Source of the DNA: Burkholderiales bacterium
GTDB taxonomy: Bacteria; Pseudomonadota; Gammaproteobacteria; Burkholderiales; SG8-41
Assembly: GCA_919902235.1 (NCBI GenBank)
Contig: CAKKQX010000017.1
Coordinates: 1 to 40,762, forward strand
Length of the DNA stretch: 40,762 nucleotides
Reading direction: 5' to 3'
Position 1 is the first letter of the stretch. Each line of letters begins with the position of its first letter. Both the position numbers and the translations under genes were made by a program. Below, in pieces: positions 22,677-30,498 of this stretch. The notes under the pieces were generated by a model. It saw only the letters and a list, made by a program, of their open reading frames with translations. It was not told the origin of the DNA and made no database searches.

Positions 22677-23765
22677 CTAGTTGCGAATTATCTTGTTCAC
22701 GACGGCGGTTGGCTGCACGTTCTCGCTCGACCCGCCGGCGCCGCTCGATACCGCGCCCGACGCGCCCGTGACCGCCCCGTTGCTCGGCCGAACGATGTCC
22801 AGGTTCGGCGGCGTGCCGACAGCTCCAAACAAGGAGCCGACGCCATCGGCGGTCACACGCAAAGGCGTGGGAGTCGAGCCCGTGGAGATTCCTCGCGCCG
22901 CCGCGCTATCGACATAGGTTCCCGCCGCATGGGTGTGCGCCTGCATCCGCTGATCGCCGCAGGTCGCCCCCAGCGTCGTTCCGGTGCAGCCGCTCGTCGC
23001 CGTGAGACGGCTCGCCGCCGACCCGCCCATGTCGTCCTTGCCGGCCGCCAAGCGCCCGCGCAGGTCCGGCAGCCGGAAATTCCCCGCGCCCTCGCCGCCC
23101 GTGTTCCAGTTGGTCGAGATCGCCGTGTAAAGCCCGGCATAGCCCGCCTGGGCCACGATCTGGCCATAGGTCAACTGCCAGCCAGCCGGGGCGGTAGCCC
23201 CGGCGAAGTCCTTGACGACCCCCGGATCGTCGGTAACGGACGGATTCAGCAGCAGATAGCGGCTGCCGTCGTACATCAGGTTGTAAAGGCCGCCCGAGAC
23301 GATCTCGCCGCCGCCCAGCGTCGTCACGCCCGCGCTGCCGGTAGCCCGGTAGATCGCCGTCGCGCCCGTGGAGACCGCGTTCATCGTGGTCGCGCCAGTG
23401 TTCGACACCGTGGAGATGAACGACAGGATTTTCCCGGCCACCAGGGTGAAAGCGTTGGGCGAGACCGTCGTGACCACCAGCGTGTTGGGCGTACTGGTGA
23501 CGGCGGTGGCGTAGTAGTTGTTCGTGCCGCCCTGGGCCGCGCTCAACGGCGTGGTCAGCCCGGACAGGCTGGTGATGTCGCTGTTCGCGCCGTTGGCCGC
23601 CGCGTTGGCGTTCACGCAGGCTATCGTGGCGTTGAAGTTCGCCATCACCTGCGTCGCGCTGGCGGTCGTGCCTTCCTGCAAATTGAACGGAGCCGAACCG
23701 CAGATCACCGCCTGGGCGGGCGACGCAAACAGCAGCGCCGCCAGGAGGGCCAGAATTTTCTTCAT
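22677..23765 (-). CDS. Tail collar fibre protein with signal peptide
   Basis: A 362-residue protein. A strong signal peptide (MKKILALLAALLFASPAQA, cleavage after residue 19) is followed by a fibre-like region. A phage tail-collar domain follows: APAGWQLTYGQIVAQAGYAGLYTAI, then GNFRLPDLRGRLAAGKDDMGG (about 190-250), the signature of collar and fibre-tip domains. The C-terminus ENVQPTAVVNKIIRN is the standard end of such proteins. Cysteines occur near both ends of the mature chain (AVICG, IACVN, SGCTG, ATCGD). Collar fibres normally lack signal peptides. Confidence 0.82.
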   Translation of the reverse strand: MKKILALLAALLFASPAQAVICGSAPFNLQEGTTASATQVMANFNATIACVNANAAANGANSDITSLSGLTTPLSAAQGGTNNYYATAVTSTPNTLVVTTVSPNAFTLVAGKILSFISTVSNTGATTMNAVSTGATAIYRATGSAGVTTLGGGEIVSGGLYNLMYDGSRYLLLNPSVTDDPGVVKDFAGATAPAGWQLTYGQIVAQAGYAGLYTAISTNWNTGGEGAGNFRLPDLRGRLAAGKDDMGGSAASRLTATSGCTGTTLGATCGDQRMQAHTHAAGTYVDSAAARGISTGSTPTPLRVTADGVGSLFGAVGTPPNLDIVRPSNGAVTGASGAVSSGAGGSSENVQPTAVVNKIIRN

Positions 23766-23766
23766 G

Positions 23767-25389
23767 TCACGTCCCCGTGTCCTGCAAGAGGTAGCCCAAC
23801 TGCTCGAAGCGCATGTAGAGGTTGCCGATCCGCACCTGGCCCGACGAGTTGCCGTGCAGCAGCAGCGACCCCTGCTTGAACACCAGCGGCTTTTCCCACG
23901 GAATCTGGCGCTGCTTTAAGACCGAGGTTGAGCCCCATGTCGCGGCGCCCCAGGTGAACGATCCCCACACCGGCCCGGCGCTGGCGCTGTTGAATAGCGA
24001 CACGCTGTTCAACACCGTCCCGTCCTCGTCCTGGAACGAGCAATCGACCTGCTGCTGCGCCGGAAGCTGCATCATCACGGCCGTCTCGTTCAGGCAGTTC
24101 TCGTTCATCCCGCCGCTGTCCGGCAGCAGCACCGTCTGGAAATCCCAGGTCAGCGTCGCGCCGTCCTCGGTGAAGATGGCGAGTGCCGAGGGATAGGCCG
24201 CGCTGGTGTAGAGCGCGATAGTGTCGAACTGCGGCGCCATCACGAAGGTCGAGCCCCAAGGCTGGATCGCCGCCGCCGCGCAGGTGTGCGGCCCGGTCCA
24301 AATCTTACGCGAGAAATCGAACCAGTATTCCTGCCAGGGCGTCCCGGCCGCGACGTTGTTCTGCACCGAGAAGCGCAGCGTATCGGCCGTGGACGCGCCG
24401 ACGATGCGCGAGGGCGTCACCGCGTTGATGAACGGATTGGTGATGCCGTCGCCGCCGTCGCCGATCGGTTCCGACACGTTCGCGCCGTAGTCGATCAGGC
24501 GCAATCCGTCCGGCGAGATGAAGGCGATGCCCGCAGGCGTGTCGCAGATCGACAGCGGCGCGTCGGTGCCGGTCGCCACGTTCAACTGGTTCACGGCCCA
24601 GGTGCTGGTCGCGAAGTCGCCGGTGATCTGGTACATCGTGACCGCGCCCTTGAACGCGATCAGCGATTGCACGACGCCGCCCGAGGTCGTCGCCAGGGGA
24701 AGCTGCGCCAGGGCCGTCACCGCCGTGCTGTCGCCGATGGTCAGCACCTGCGTCGCGTTGGTGATGACCAGCGGATTGCCGCTGTCCGAGGCGTTGAGCG
24801 CGTTGCCGCAGATGTAGTAGGCCCGGCCGCCGAACTGCGCCACGCCCGTCGGCACGCTCGGCAGCACGTTGGTCGCGGTGTTGCCAGCACTCCAAGCCGG
24901 GGCGCTCGGCGTCGAGATGTTGATCCAGCCGACATAGTTTCCCGAGGCCGCGCTGAAACCGGGATGCGTCACCACGATACGCGTGCCCACCAGCTTCATT
25001 ATCGGCGGCGTCCATGCGCCGGTGGACAACTGGCTGGTCGGGCAGTTCGCGCCGCCGCCACTCGGCACCACGCCCGAGACCGCCACGAAGGCGTTGGCCG
25101 ACAGGTCGTAGCAGTAGGGCCGGTCCACACCGCCCGATATGCCCGCCATGAAATAAATCTGGTTGCCCACCACCAGCGACGCGCTGATGAAGGCGGTGAT
25201 CGCCGGGCTGGGCGGGAAGCCGGCGAGCGCCACCGCCGCCGGGCGGCACATGAACAGGCCCTTGGTCGTAGGATCGGGGATCAGATTGGCGAGCTGCGTC
25301 ATCGCCCCAGGGAAAGCGTTGCCGCCGTCGAGCGCGTCGCTGATGCCGCTCGGCGTCCATTTCAGCGGGCGCGAGTTGCGGATCGCCAT
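23767..25389 (-). CDS. Tail nozzle / stabilisation-type virion protein
   Basis: A 540-residue, beta-rich protein. The N-terminal MAIRNSRPLKWTPSGISDAL, the repeated short blades (TVARVFAV-type strands throughout) and IAFISPDGLRLIDYGANVSEPIGD (about 288-311), followed by WFDFSRKIWTG, resemble the propeller-like nozzle or DNA-stabilisation proteins of P22-like and related podoviruses, which close the tail tube. It lies between the collar fibre and the connector-type genes, the expected place. The assignment is by architecture and position. Confidence 0.5.
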   Translation of the reverse strand: MAIRNSRPLKWTPSGISDALDGGNAFPGAMTQLANLIPDPTTKGLFMCRPAAVALAGFPPSPAITAFISASLVVGNQIYFMAGISGGVDRPYCYDLSANAFVAVSGVVPSGGGANCPTSQLSTGAWTPPIMKLVGTRIVVTHPGFSAASGNYVGWINISTPSAPAWSAGNTATNVLPSVPTGVAQFGGRAYYICGNALNASDSGNPLVITNATQVLTIGDSTAVTALAQLPLATTSGGVVQSLIAFKGAVTMYQITGDFATSTWAVNQLNVATGTDAPLSICDTPAGIAFISPDGLRLIDYGANVSEPIGDGGDGITNPFINAVTPSRIVGASTADTLRFSVQNNVAAGTPWQEYWFDFSRKIWTGPHTCAAAAIQPWGSTFVMAPQFDTIALYTSAAYPSALAIFTEDGATLTWDFQTVLLPDSGGMNENCLNETAVMMQLPAQQQVDCSFQDEDGTVLNSVSLFNSASAGPVWGSFTWGAATWGSTSVLKQRQIPWEKPLVFKQGSLLLHGNSSGQVRIGNLYMRFEQLGYLLQDTGT

Positions 25390-25392
25390 CGA

Positions 25393-25668
25393 TCACGCCA
25401 AACGGAGGCCACGAACCGGAGCCATCGTAGCCCCCGCCGTGAAGCATACGCCGCGCATCAACATGCCGGCCGCCTTGTCGATGTCCGGCATCGATCCGGC
25501 GACATAAAGCCTTCCTTCACGATCGATCCCGACCAATACAAGATCGGAAAGGCCGGCTTTCTTCGCGCCGTCGAGAACGCGGCCAACCTCCACCGCAAGC
25601 CCAATATCCCGGCGCTCCACTCCCGGAAGTGTGTAGATTTTGGCCGCCTTCTTTCGGTTTTTCGCCAT
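25393..25668 (-). CDS. Hypothetical small virion-region protein
   Basis: A 91-residue protein with a basic N-terminus (MAKNRKKAAKIYTLP) and an alpha/beta core SDLVLVGIDREGRLYVAGSMPDIDKAAGMLMRGV. The DLVLVGIDxxGxLYVAGS phrase is familiar from short phage proteins of unknown function. The start overlaps the upstream stop (TGATG). Confidence 0.6.
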   Translation of the reverse strand: MAKNRKKAAKIYTLPGVERRDIGLAVEVGRVLDGAKKAGLSDLVLVGIDREGRLYVAGSMPDIDKAAGMLMRGVCFTAGATMAPVRGLRLA

Positions 25669-25832
25669 CAGGCATTCCTGGGGATGAATCCGGTCCCGAC
25701 TTTCTTGGCGTCCTTGATCGCCTTGGCGGCGATCTTCGAGCCGCGCTTCTTCAACTTGCGGAGCGCCGTCAGCATGATCGTGCGCTCATCCTCAAGCTGC
25801 CCGAACGGGTCGGTGATCGTCGGTTTGCCCAT
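25668..25832 (-). CDS. Small basic protein between connector genes
   Basis: Fifty-four codons starting at ATG 25832, one base after the next gene's stop and overlapping the following start. The product is basic and helical (TALRKLKKRGSKIAAKAIKD) and ends with TGFIPRNA. It fills what would otherwise be a gap in a tightly packed operon, which supports its reality. Unknown function. Confidence 0.55.
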   Translation of the reverse strand: MGKPTITDPFGQLEDERTIMLTALRKLKKRGSKIAAKAIKDAKKVGTGFIPRNA

Positions 25833-25833
25833 C

Positions 25834-26571
25834 TCACCACCCCACTAGCTTTGTCGAAGGCAGGCTGCTGAAGTTGTTCTTGAACCTGCGGCCGTCCAGC
25901 TTCACCGTCTGCGAGCGGTTCGACTGGTTATCCTTCATCTTGAGATACCGCAGCAGCATCCCTTGAGCGCCCGCCGGGCCGTCGCCCAGGAACGTCTCCC
26001 AGCGCGTGTCGCCCGTGATCTTCATCAGCTCGCCCGAGAGCCGCGTCACCATGTAGGTGTCCATCGGGAACCACGGACTGCTGCCGCTGCTCTCCGGCGT
26101 CGCGATGGTCGCGCCCTTCTTGCGGTAGCGCATGAAGAACGTGTAGACACCGCTCGGCGCCGGATAGAAATACGCGCCAGGCGGCGACGTGCTCATGTCC
26201 ACCGCCATGAAGTACGGATAGCTCTGCAACCCGGCCTGCGTCACCTGCTGATCCAGCTCGGCGATGTCGATGGGGATCAGCGGATAGGGCACGTTCTGGA
26301 GGAACCACATTGCGTCGCCGGCGATGGCGCGCAAAAAGTTCGCCGGCAGCGGATACGGGCCCATACCGTTCGAGATATTCGGGTTGTCGGACGTGGAGAT
26401 CAGCGCGGGATTGAAGGCGAAGCTGGTGCTGCCTTCCGACAGATCGAAGTCGTAAGTGAAGGCAAGCTCCTCAAGGATCGCATTGAAGAACTGACCGGCC
26501 TGGGAGGTGTAGCCAGGACACTTCGCCGTTTGGACGGCGAGGGTGATGATCTGGGTCGCGGTCAGCGCCAT
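25834..26571 (-). CDS. Head-tail connector / tail tube adaptor-like protein
   Basis: A 245-residue protein starting MALTATQIITLAVQTAKCPG. A PLPANFLRAIAGDAMWFLQN segment, PIDIAELDQQVTQAG and PYFMAVDMSTSPPGAYFYPAPSGVYTFFMRYRKKG are reminiscent of podovirus adaptor proteins (gp4/gp11-type) that ring the portal. Position between capsid and nozzle genes agrees. Start chosen at 26571, since the upstream open frame lies in another gene. Confidence 0.55.
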   Translation of the reverse strand: MALTATQIITLAVQTAKCPGYTSQAGQFFNAILEELAFTYDFDLSEGSTSFAFNPALISTSDNPNISNGMGPYPLPANFLRAIAGDAMWFLQNVPYPLIPIDIAELDQQVTQAGLQSYPYFMAVDMSTSPPGAYFYPAPSGVYTFFMRYRKKGATIATPESSGSSPWFPMDTYMVTRLSGELMKITGDTRWETFLGDGPAGAQGMLLRYLKMKDNQSNRSQTVKLDGRRFKNNFSSLPSTKLVGW

Positions 26572-26576
26572 CCGGC

Positions 26577-27200
26577 CTATTCGGCCGCGTTCAGCAGCCG
26601 CCCCTTGTCGGTCTTCTGCTTCAATAGACCGGCCCGGTCCTCCTCGCAACGCTCGAAGGTCTGGGCCATCTGGCTCTCGTGCTGCTTGCGCTCGTTCTCG
26701 ATCTTCTCGATCTCGGCCCTAGCGCGGTTGATGTCGTTGGCGAAGGCATTCACCTTGCCCAGCGCGCGCTGGCTGATCTGGTACGCGCCGCGGCGCCCGG
26801 TGCTTTCATGGTTCGCCGCGTCCTCGTTCCTGATCTTGGCCTGCTCCGCCAGGCAGTCGGCGATCTTCTTCTCCCAATGGTTCTTCTTGCCCTGGGCCTC
26901 GGCGTCGGCCTTGGCCTTGTCCTCGCGGTAGCGTTTCAGCAGCCGGTCGAGCTGCGCCAGCTTGTCCTCGATCGCCTCCAGGTCGTAGCGCGCCTTCACC
27001 CGGTCGGCCGCCAGGAACATGCGGTCGAGCAATTTGTTCTGCTGCGCGACCGTGGCTTCCTGGGCGAAATGCGTTTGCAGCACGAACACGCGCCCGTCGC
27101 CGATCTGCACCTGGAGCGACGTGCCGATGGCCGGAGCGGCGCCGTCCTTCTTGAGCGGGACGATATTGGCGTTCGGGTTGTTCGCGGCTTTCCCGTCCAT
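26577..27200 (-). CDS. Coiled-coil virion-region protein
   Basis: A 207-residue protein. Residues 1-45 contain a small beta unit (GTSLQVQIGDGRVFVLQTHF), and 60-205 a nearly continuous charged coiled coil (RYDLEAIEDKLAQLDRLLKRY, then INRARAEIEKIENERKQHES). It could be a tail or head-completion scaffold. No enzyme motif. Confidence 0.55.
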   Translation of the reverse strand: MDGKAANNPNANIVPLKKDGAAPAIGTSLQVQIGDGRVFVLQTHFAQEATVAQQNKLLDRMFLAADRVKARYDLEAIEDKLAQLDRLLKRYREDKAKADAEAQGKKNHWEKKIADCLAEQAKIRNEDAANHESTGRRGAYQISQRALGKVNAFANDINRARAEIEKIENERKQHESQMAQTFERCEEDRAGLLKQKTDKGRLLNAAE

Positions 27201-27201
27201 G

Positions 27202-27780
27202 CTAGAAGCCCGAGCCGAACTGCGGCGCGCGGTTGACGACGCCGCTGCGACCGTGGATGACCGTCTCGCGGTGGCGCGGATCGCCGAACACCTTCTCGCC
27301 CTTGATCTCGCGCTCGTGCTTGTAGGCGTGCGCCATCTTGTCGCGCAGCGTGTCGGCCACCATACGCTGCACGGTATAGGTCCGGCCGTATTCGTAGGTG
27401 CGCCCGTCGAGCACGATGCCGGTGCGCGTGCCGCCGATGGCGGCTCCGGGCGGCACGTTGACGGTGATCTTCACCATCTCGTAGGCCGTGGCGGGCAGCG
27501 CCGGAACCTTCCCGTGGCGCCCGCGCGCGCGACGCAGCGCCTGCTCCTCGGCCTCGCGCTTGGCCTTGGTCTTTTCCTCGGCCGCGGCCTTGACCTCGGC
27601 TGCGCGCTCGATTTCCTTGATCTCGTCGACCGAGAGAATGCCATCCTCGGCCACGGCGTCCAGGCCCTGGGGCGCGTCCATTTCCTCGGCGCGCGCGGCG
27701 CCGGGCCCGGACATTGGAACCGGCGCGATTTCCTCGACCGGCTTAGCGATCTCGGCCTCGAAGCCCTTCTTCTCGTCCAT
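27202..27780 (-). CDS. Hypothetical head-region protein
   Basis: A 192-residue protein with an acidic N-terminal third, a charged helix (DEIKEIERAAEVKAAAEEKTK) and a C-terminal beta domain (YEMVKITVNVPPGAAIGGT, then TYEYGRTYTVQRMVADTLRD). Acidic leader plus folded tail suggests a minor head or packaging-associated protein. Start at 27780; longer in-frame extension overlaps the neighbour and was rejected. Confidence 0.5.
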   Translation of the reverse strand: MDEKKGFEAEIAKPVEEIAPVPMSGPGAARAEEMDAPQGLDAVAEDGILSVDEIKEIERAAEVKAAAEEKTKAKREAEEQALRRARGRHGKVPALPATAYEMVKITVNVPPGAAIGGTRTGIVLDGRTYEYGRTYTVQRMVADTLRDKMAHAYKHEREIKGEKVFGDPRHRETVIHGRSGVVNRAPQFGSGF

Positions 27781-27791
27781 GAAGCTTCCCC

Positions 27792-28085
27792 TTAGCTGTG
27801 CGTCCAGTCGGACGCGGCGGCGATGGAATAGGCACTCACCAGGATCGGCCAGCCCTTCGCGTCCACGCCGATGTAGTCGCCCGGCAGCACCTTGAGCACG
27901 CCGCGATTCGGGACGTGGAGCAGGCCGTTGAAGCCGAACGCGCCGGGCCACGTCGGATGCGACACGTTCACGTCGTCCTTGATGGCCTGCTGGATCGTCG
28001 CCATGTCGGCCGCAAGATTGGCCGCATCGAAGGCCAGCGCCGTCAGGGTCGTAGTCGCGTCCGTGCCGAGGGTGATAGTCGCCAT
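27792..28085 (-). CDS. Small head decoration/completion-like protein
   Basis: A 97-residue protein directly after the major capsid gene. It is rich in Ala/Thr in the first half and ends in a beta-type PNRGVLKVLPGDYIGVDAKG and PILVSAYSIA. The position after the capsid gene is usual for decoration or completion proteins, but no family is recognised. Confidence 0.5.
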   Translation of the reverse strand: MATITLGTDATTTLTALAFDAANLAADMATIQQAIKDDVNVSHPTWPGAFGFNGLLHVPNRGVLKVLPGDYIGVDAKGWPILVSAYSIAAASDWTHS

Positions 28086-28105
28086 GCGCCGGTCCTTAGT
28101 GGTGG

Positions 28106-28120
28106 GGGCCTACATGGCCC
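28106..28120 (-). other. Short stem-loop after the capsid gene
   Basis: GGGCC and GGCCC pair around a five-base loop, 24 bases after the capsid stop on the minus strand. No T-run follows, so at most it attenuates transcription or protects the abundant capsid mRNA. Confidence 0.3.
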
Positions 28121-28143
28121 AGCGGGTTACAGCCCCTGCTCTA

Positions 28144-29490
28144 TCAACCGAACGTGGTGGAGAAGGCCGAGGTGCTTTCGATGATGGCGGCGAATTGATT
28201 ATTCTCAATCAAAGTGCCGTAGAAGCATTTCCAGCCAACGATGCGCAACTGGTTCAGCGGGTCGCTCTTGTCCGCGTCCTTGAGGTAGCTGAACTGCGCG
28301 TTCTTCAACACGACCTGGCCGTAGGCGCCGCGCCCGATCACATAGGTCGGATACACGGTGATGCCGGTAGCTGGGGCCGCGGGCGGCGTCTGCGCCGTGC
28401 CCGTGTTCGTGATCGTCACGGTCTGGTTGCCGGTCAACTGCACGGCCATGCCCTGCAACGGGCCGGAGGTCGGGCCGGCCGAACACACTCCCAAGTTCGC
28501 CGGGCTCGTGGTCGTGCCGATATAGACGCTCCAGGTGAAGCCGGTCGGGGTCGAGGGGATTACCACATCGACCGAGCCGTTCGGCCCGACGACGGCGATC
28601 GCGGCCGAGACCTGATGGATCCGACTCTCGTACTGGTTTTGCGTGTCGGAGGCCGTAAGCTGGATGTAGTAGGTGTTGGTCGCCAGCGAGCCGGCAGCCG
28701 TGACGGCGCCGTTCACGGCGGCGACGCCGGTGAAACTCGGCACCATGTTCGAGGCGCAGAAGCGAGCGCCCGACCATTCGCCGATTTCGTAGTTGTAGAG
28801 CCGGTTGAGGTCGCTGTAGGTGCGCGCCAGCACGACGGTCGAGTTCTGCGACCAGTCGCCGACCACCAGCGTGTGGCAGATGGCCGTGTAGTGCGGCATT
28901 CCGCGCGGGTTGTCCGAGGCGCGCGCGCCGCCCGCGTCCGCTTCGAGCTTCGTGTCGGTCTGCTCGTCGCCCATGAAGCGCGGAGCGCCCAGGGTTTGCA
29001 GCGCCGCCACCGTGCGAATCACCGTCGTGGTGTCCAGCACGTCGCCCGCAACCAGAGCCGCGCGCGACCCGCGCGAGTTGACGTAGTTCACCTGGGTGAG
29101 ACCGTTCAGGCTGTTGTAGCAGTTGCGCTCCAGCGTCTCGCCGATCTGCAACGCCGTCAGCGAGATGGCCTGCTTGAACAGCGGGTGCTTGATCGTGAGT
29201 TCCGCCACGTCGGTGATCGTCACCTTGTCGCCCCATTGCTGGGCAACGGCGCTGACCTGGCTGATCGTCATGGTCTCGCCGACGGGCGGCACGCCCTCGG
29301 ACAGAGGCGCGAAGGGCAGCGGCAGGCGATTGAAGCGCGCGCCGGTGTAGGTGGTGCCGCGCCCCTCGGGGAGCGTCAGCGGATCGCCGAACTGGTACGC
29401 GACCAGTTGCCGGCGCGCGAGAGGCAGAACCTCGTCCGCGATATAGGCTTCGATATCGGCGGAAAATTGCGACGCGACGTTCGTGGGCAT
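28144..29490 (-). CDS. Major capsid protein, N4-gp56-like family, with insertion domain
   Basis: A 448-residue HK97-fold-type capsid protein. The N-terminal part (ADIEAYIADEVLPLARRQLV, FGDPLTLPEGRGTTYTGARF, LPLPFAPLSEGVPPVGETM, VSAVAQQWGDKVTITDVAEL) follows the N4-gp56 capsid pattern. Residues about 255-380 form an extra beta-rich segment (TNTYYIQLTASDTQNQYESR, then SVDVVIPSTPTGFTWSVYIG) resembling an Ig or fibronectin-like domain inserted before the last capsid strands (ITVYPTYVIGRGAYGQVVL). Such domains often project from the shell and bind sugars. A hairpin and a strong ribosome binding site (TTGGAGG) precede the gene. Confidence 0.85.
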   Translation of the reverse strand: MPTNVASQFSADIEAYIADEVLPLARRQLVAYQFGDPLTLPEGRGTTYTGARFNRLPLPFAPLSEGVPPVGETMTISQVSAVAQQWGDKVTITDVAELTIKHPLFKQAISLTALQIGETLERNCYNSLNGLTQVNYVNSRGSRAALVAGDVLDTTTVIRTVAALQTLGAPRFMGDEQTDTKLEADAGGARASDNPRGMPHYTAICHTLVVGDWSQNSTVVLARTYSDLNRLYNYEIGEWSGARFCASNMVPSFTGVAAVNGAVTAAGSLATNTYYIQLTASDTQNQYESRIHQVSAAIAVVGPNGSVDVVIPSTPTGFTWSVYIGTTTSPANLGVCSAGPTSGPLQGMAVQLTGNQTVTITNTGTAQTPPAAPATGITVYPTYVIGRGAYGQVVLKNAQFSYLKDADKSDPLNQLRIVGWKCFYGTLIENNQFAAIIESTSAFSTTFG

Positions 29491-29509
29491 CGTTCAAGCC
29501 TCCAAGAAC

Positions 29510-29528
29510 AGCCGCGCCATCCGCGGCT
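29510..29528 (-). other. 7-bp hairpin between scaffold and capsid genes
   Basis: On the minus strand AGCCGCG pairs with CGCGGCT around GATGG, starting at the scaffold stop codon. GTTCTT and then the capsid ribosome binding site TTGGAGG follow. Such a structure can mark RNA processing so that capsid mRNA outlasts scaffold mRNA. It may also weakly terminate. Confidence 0.45.
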
Positions 29529-30306
29529 AGATTAGCACATTCTCCAGGCGCTTCGCTCGCGCCTCCGGGGTGTTTTCATCGCCGCCGCGCCGGCGCTCGG
29601 CCCGAGCGTCGCCGCGCGGGCTGGCGGCCCGGCCGCGCTCGCGCTCGACGGCCTCGGCAGCGCGCTTCTTGGCCTTTCCGTTGACCAGTCCGTTCCGCGC
29701 CAAGGCTCGGTCGCCGATGAGGAATTTCAAAACCACGTCCCTCGCTGCGTTCTGGCCCTTGGCGCGCATCTCCGCCAGTTTTTCCTCCACCGCGTCGGCC
29801 AGCTTGGCGGCGGTGGGGTTGCGCGCGCATAGCGCCTCGAATTTCGTCACGTCGGACTGCTCGGCCATCTGCTGCTGCAATCCGCCGAACGCCCTGCCGA
29901 ACTCGCCCCGGTCCTTCGCCCGGTAGTGTTCGATCTTTTCGTCCGCCGTCATCAGCGCGACGCGCTGTCGTTCCTGCTCCTCGGTCTCCTGCGGGGCCTG
30001 CGGCCGTTGGCGCAACTGGTCCCGTTCGGTTTCCGCCTGCTGGGCCCTGCGGCGCAGCGCCCGGATCGTCTCGCTCGCGCCGCCTTTCGGCGCGCGGGCT
30101 ACTTGGCGCGACGCTCCTTCATCTTCGGAAACATCTTCTCCTGCATCGTCTTCTTCGAGATCAGCGCCCTCGTCGCCGGAAAGCTCGTCTTGTTCGTCGT
30201 CCCCGGCCTCGGGCTCATTACCGTCCTGTTCCTGCTCATCGGCGCCGGTCGCTGCATTCGCACCCTCCTTCGGGTCGGGCTTCTGGTCTTCGTTTTCCTT
30301 CGGCAT
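29527..30306 (-). CDS. Capsid scaffolding protein
   Basis: A 259-residue protein with a strongly acidic N-terminal 65 residues (EDDAGEDVSEDEGAS), a long charged helix (TIRALRRRAQQAETERDQLRQ) and a basic C-terminus. Acidic-helical-basic layout and position between portal and major capsid genes are those of scaffolding proteins, which guide procapsid assembly and then leave. It is transcribed from a near-consensus promoter at 30378-30406. Confidence 0.75.
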   Translation of the reverse strand: MPKENEDQKPDPKEGANAATGADEQEQDGNEPEAGDDEQDELSGDEGADLEEDDAGEDVSEDEGASRQVARAPKGGASETIRALRRRAQQAETERDQLRQRPQAPQETEEQERQRVALMTADEKIEHYRAKDRGEFGRAFGGLQQQMAEQSDVTKFEALCARNPTAAKLADAVEEKLAEMRAKGQNAARDVVLKFLIGDRALARNGLVNGKAKKRAAEAVERERGRAASPRGDARAERRRGGDENTPEARAKRLENVLI

Positions 30307-30377
30307 CTGCTCTCTCCATCAGGTTACGCCTGACATGCGGTCGGCCCGGTTACGGGAGCCACTCGATATAGGGCGCG

Positions 30378-30406
30378 AAGATATGCCGCACCCAATATGT
30401 TGTCAA
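30378..30406 (-). promoter_or_regulatory. Sigma70-type promoter before scaffold and capsid genes
   Basis: On the minus strand TTGACA (30406-30401) is followed, after exactly 17 bases, by TATCTT (30383-30378). The consensus -35 and good -10 make this the best housekeeping-type promoter in the late region. It would give extra, separate transcription of scaffold and capsid. The rest of the 30307-30402 gap holds only a small TCAGG/CCTGA hairpin. Confidence 0.65.
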
Positions 30407-30498
30407 ACTGCGGCAAGCGCGAACACGAACGCCAGCACGCAAACGATGGCCCAGACCGGGCCGGTGTCGTAGTAGCCGTCGCGGAAGGGCCGCGTCAC
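30403..30498 (-). CDS. Very small membrane protein
   Basis: Thirty-one codons from GTG 30498, overlapping the portal stop by GTGA. After RPFRDGYYDTGP comes one hydrophobic helix (VWAIVCVLAFVFALAAV). It resembles other tiny single-helix phage proteins in this operon (32611, 35848). Its stop codon lies in the -35 box of the scaffold promoter. Confidence 0.5.
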   Translation of the reverse strand: MTRPFRDGYYDTGPVWAIVCVLAFVFALAAV

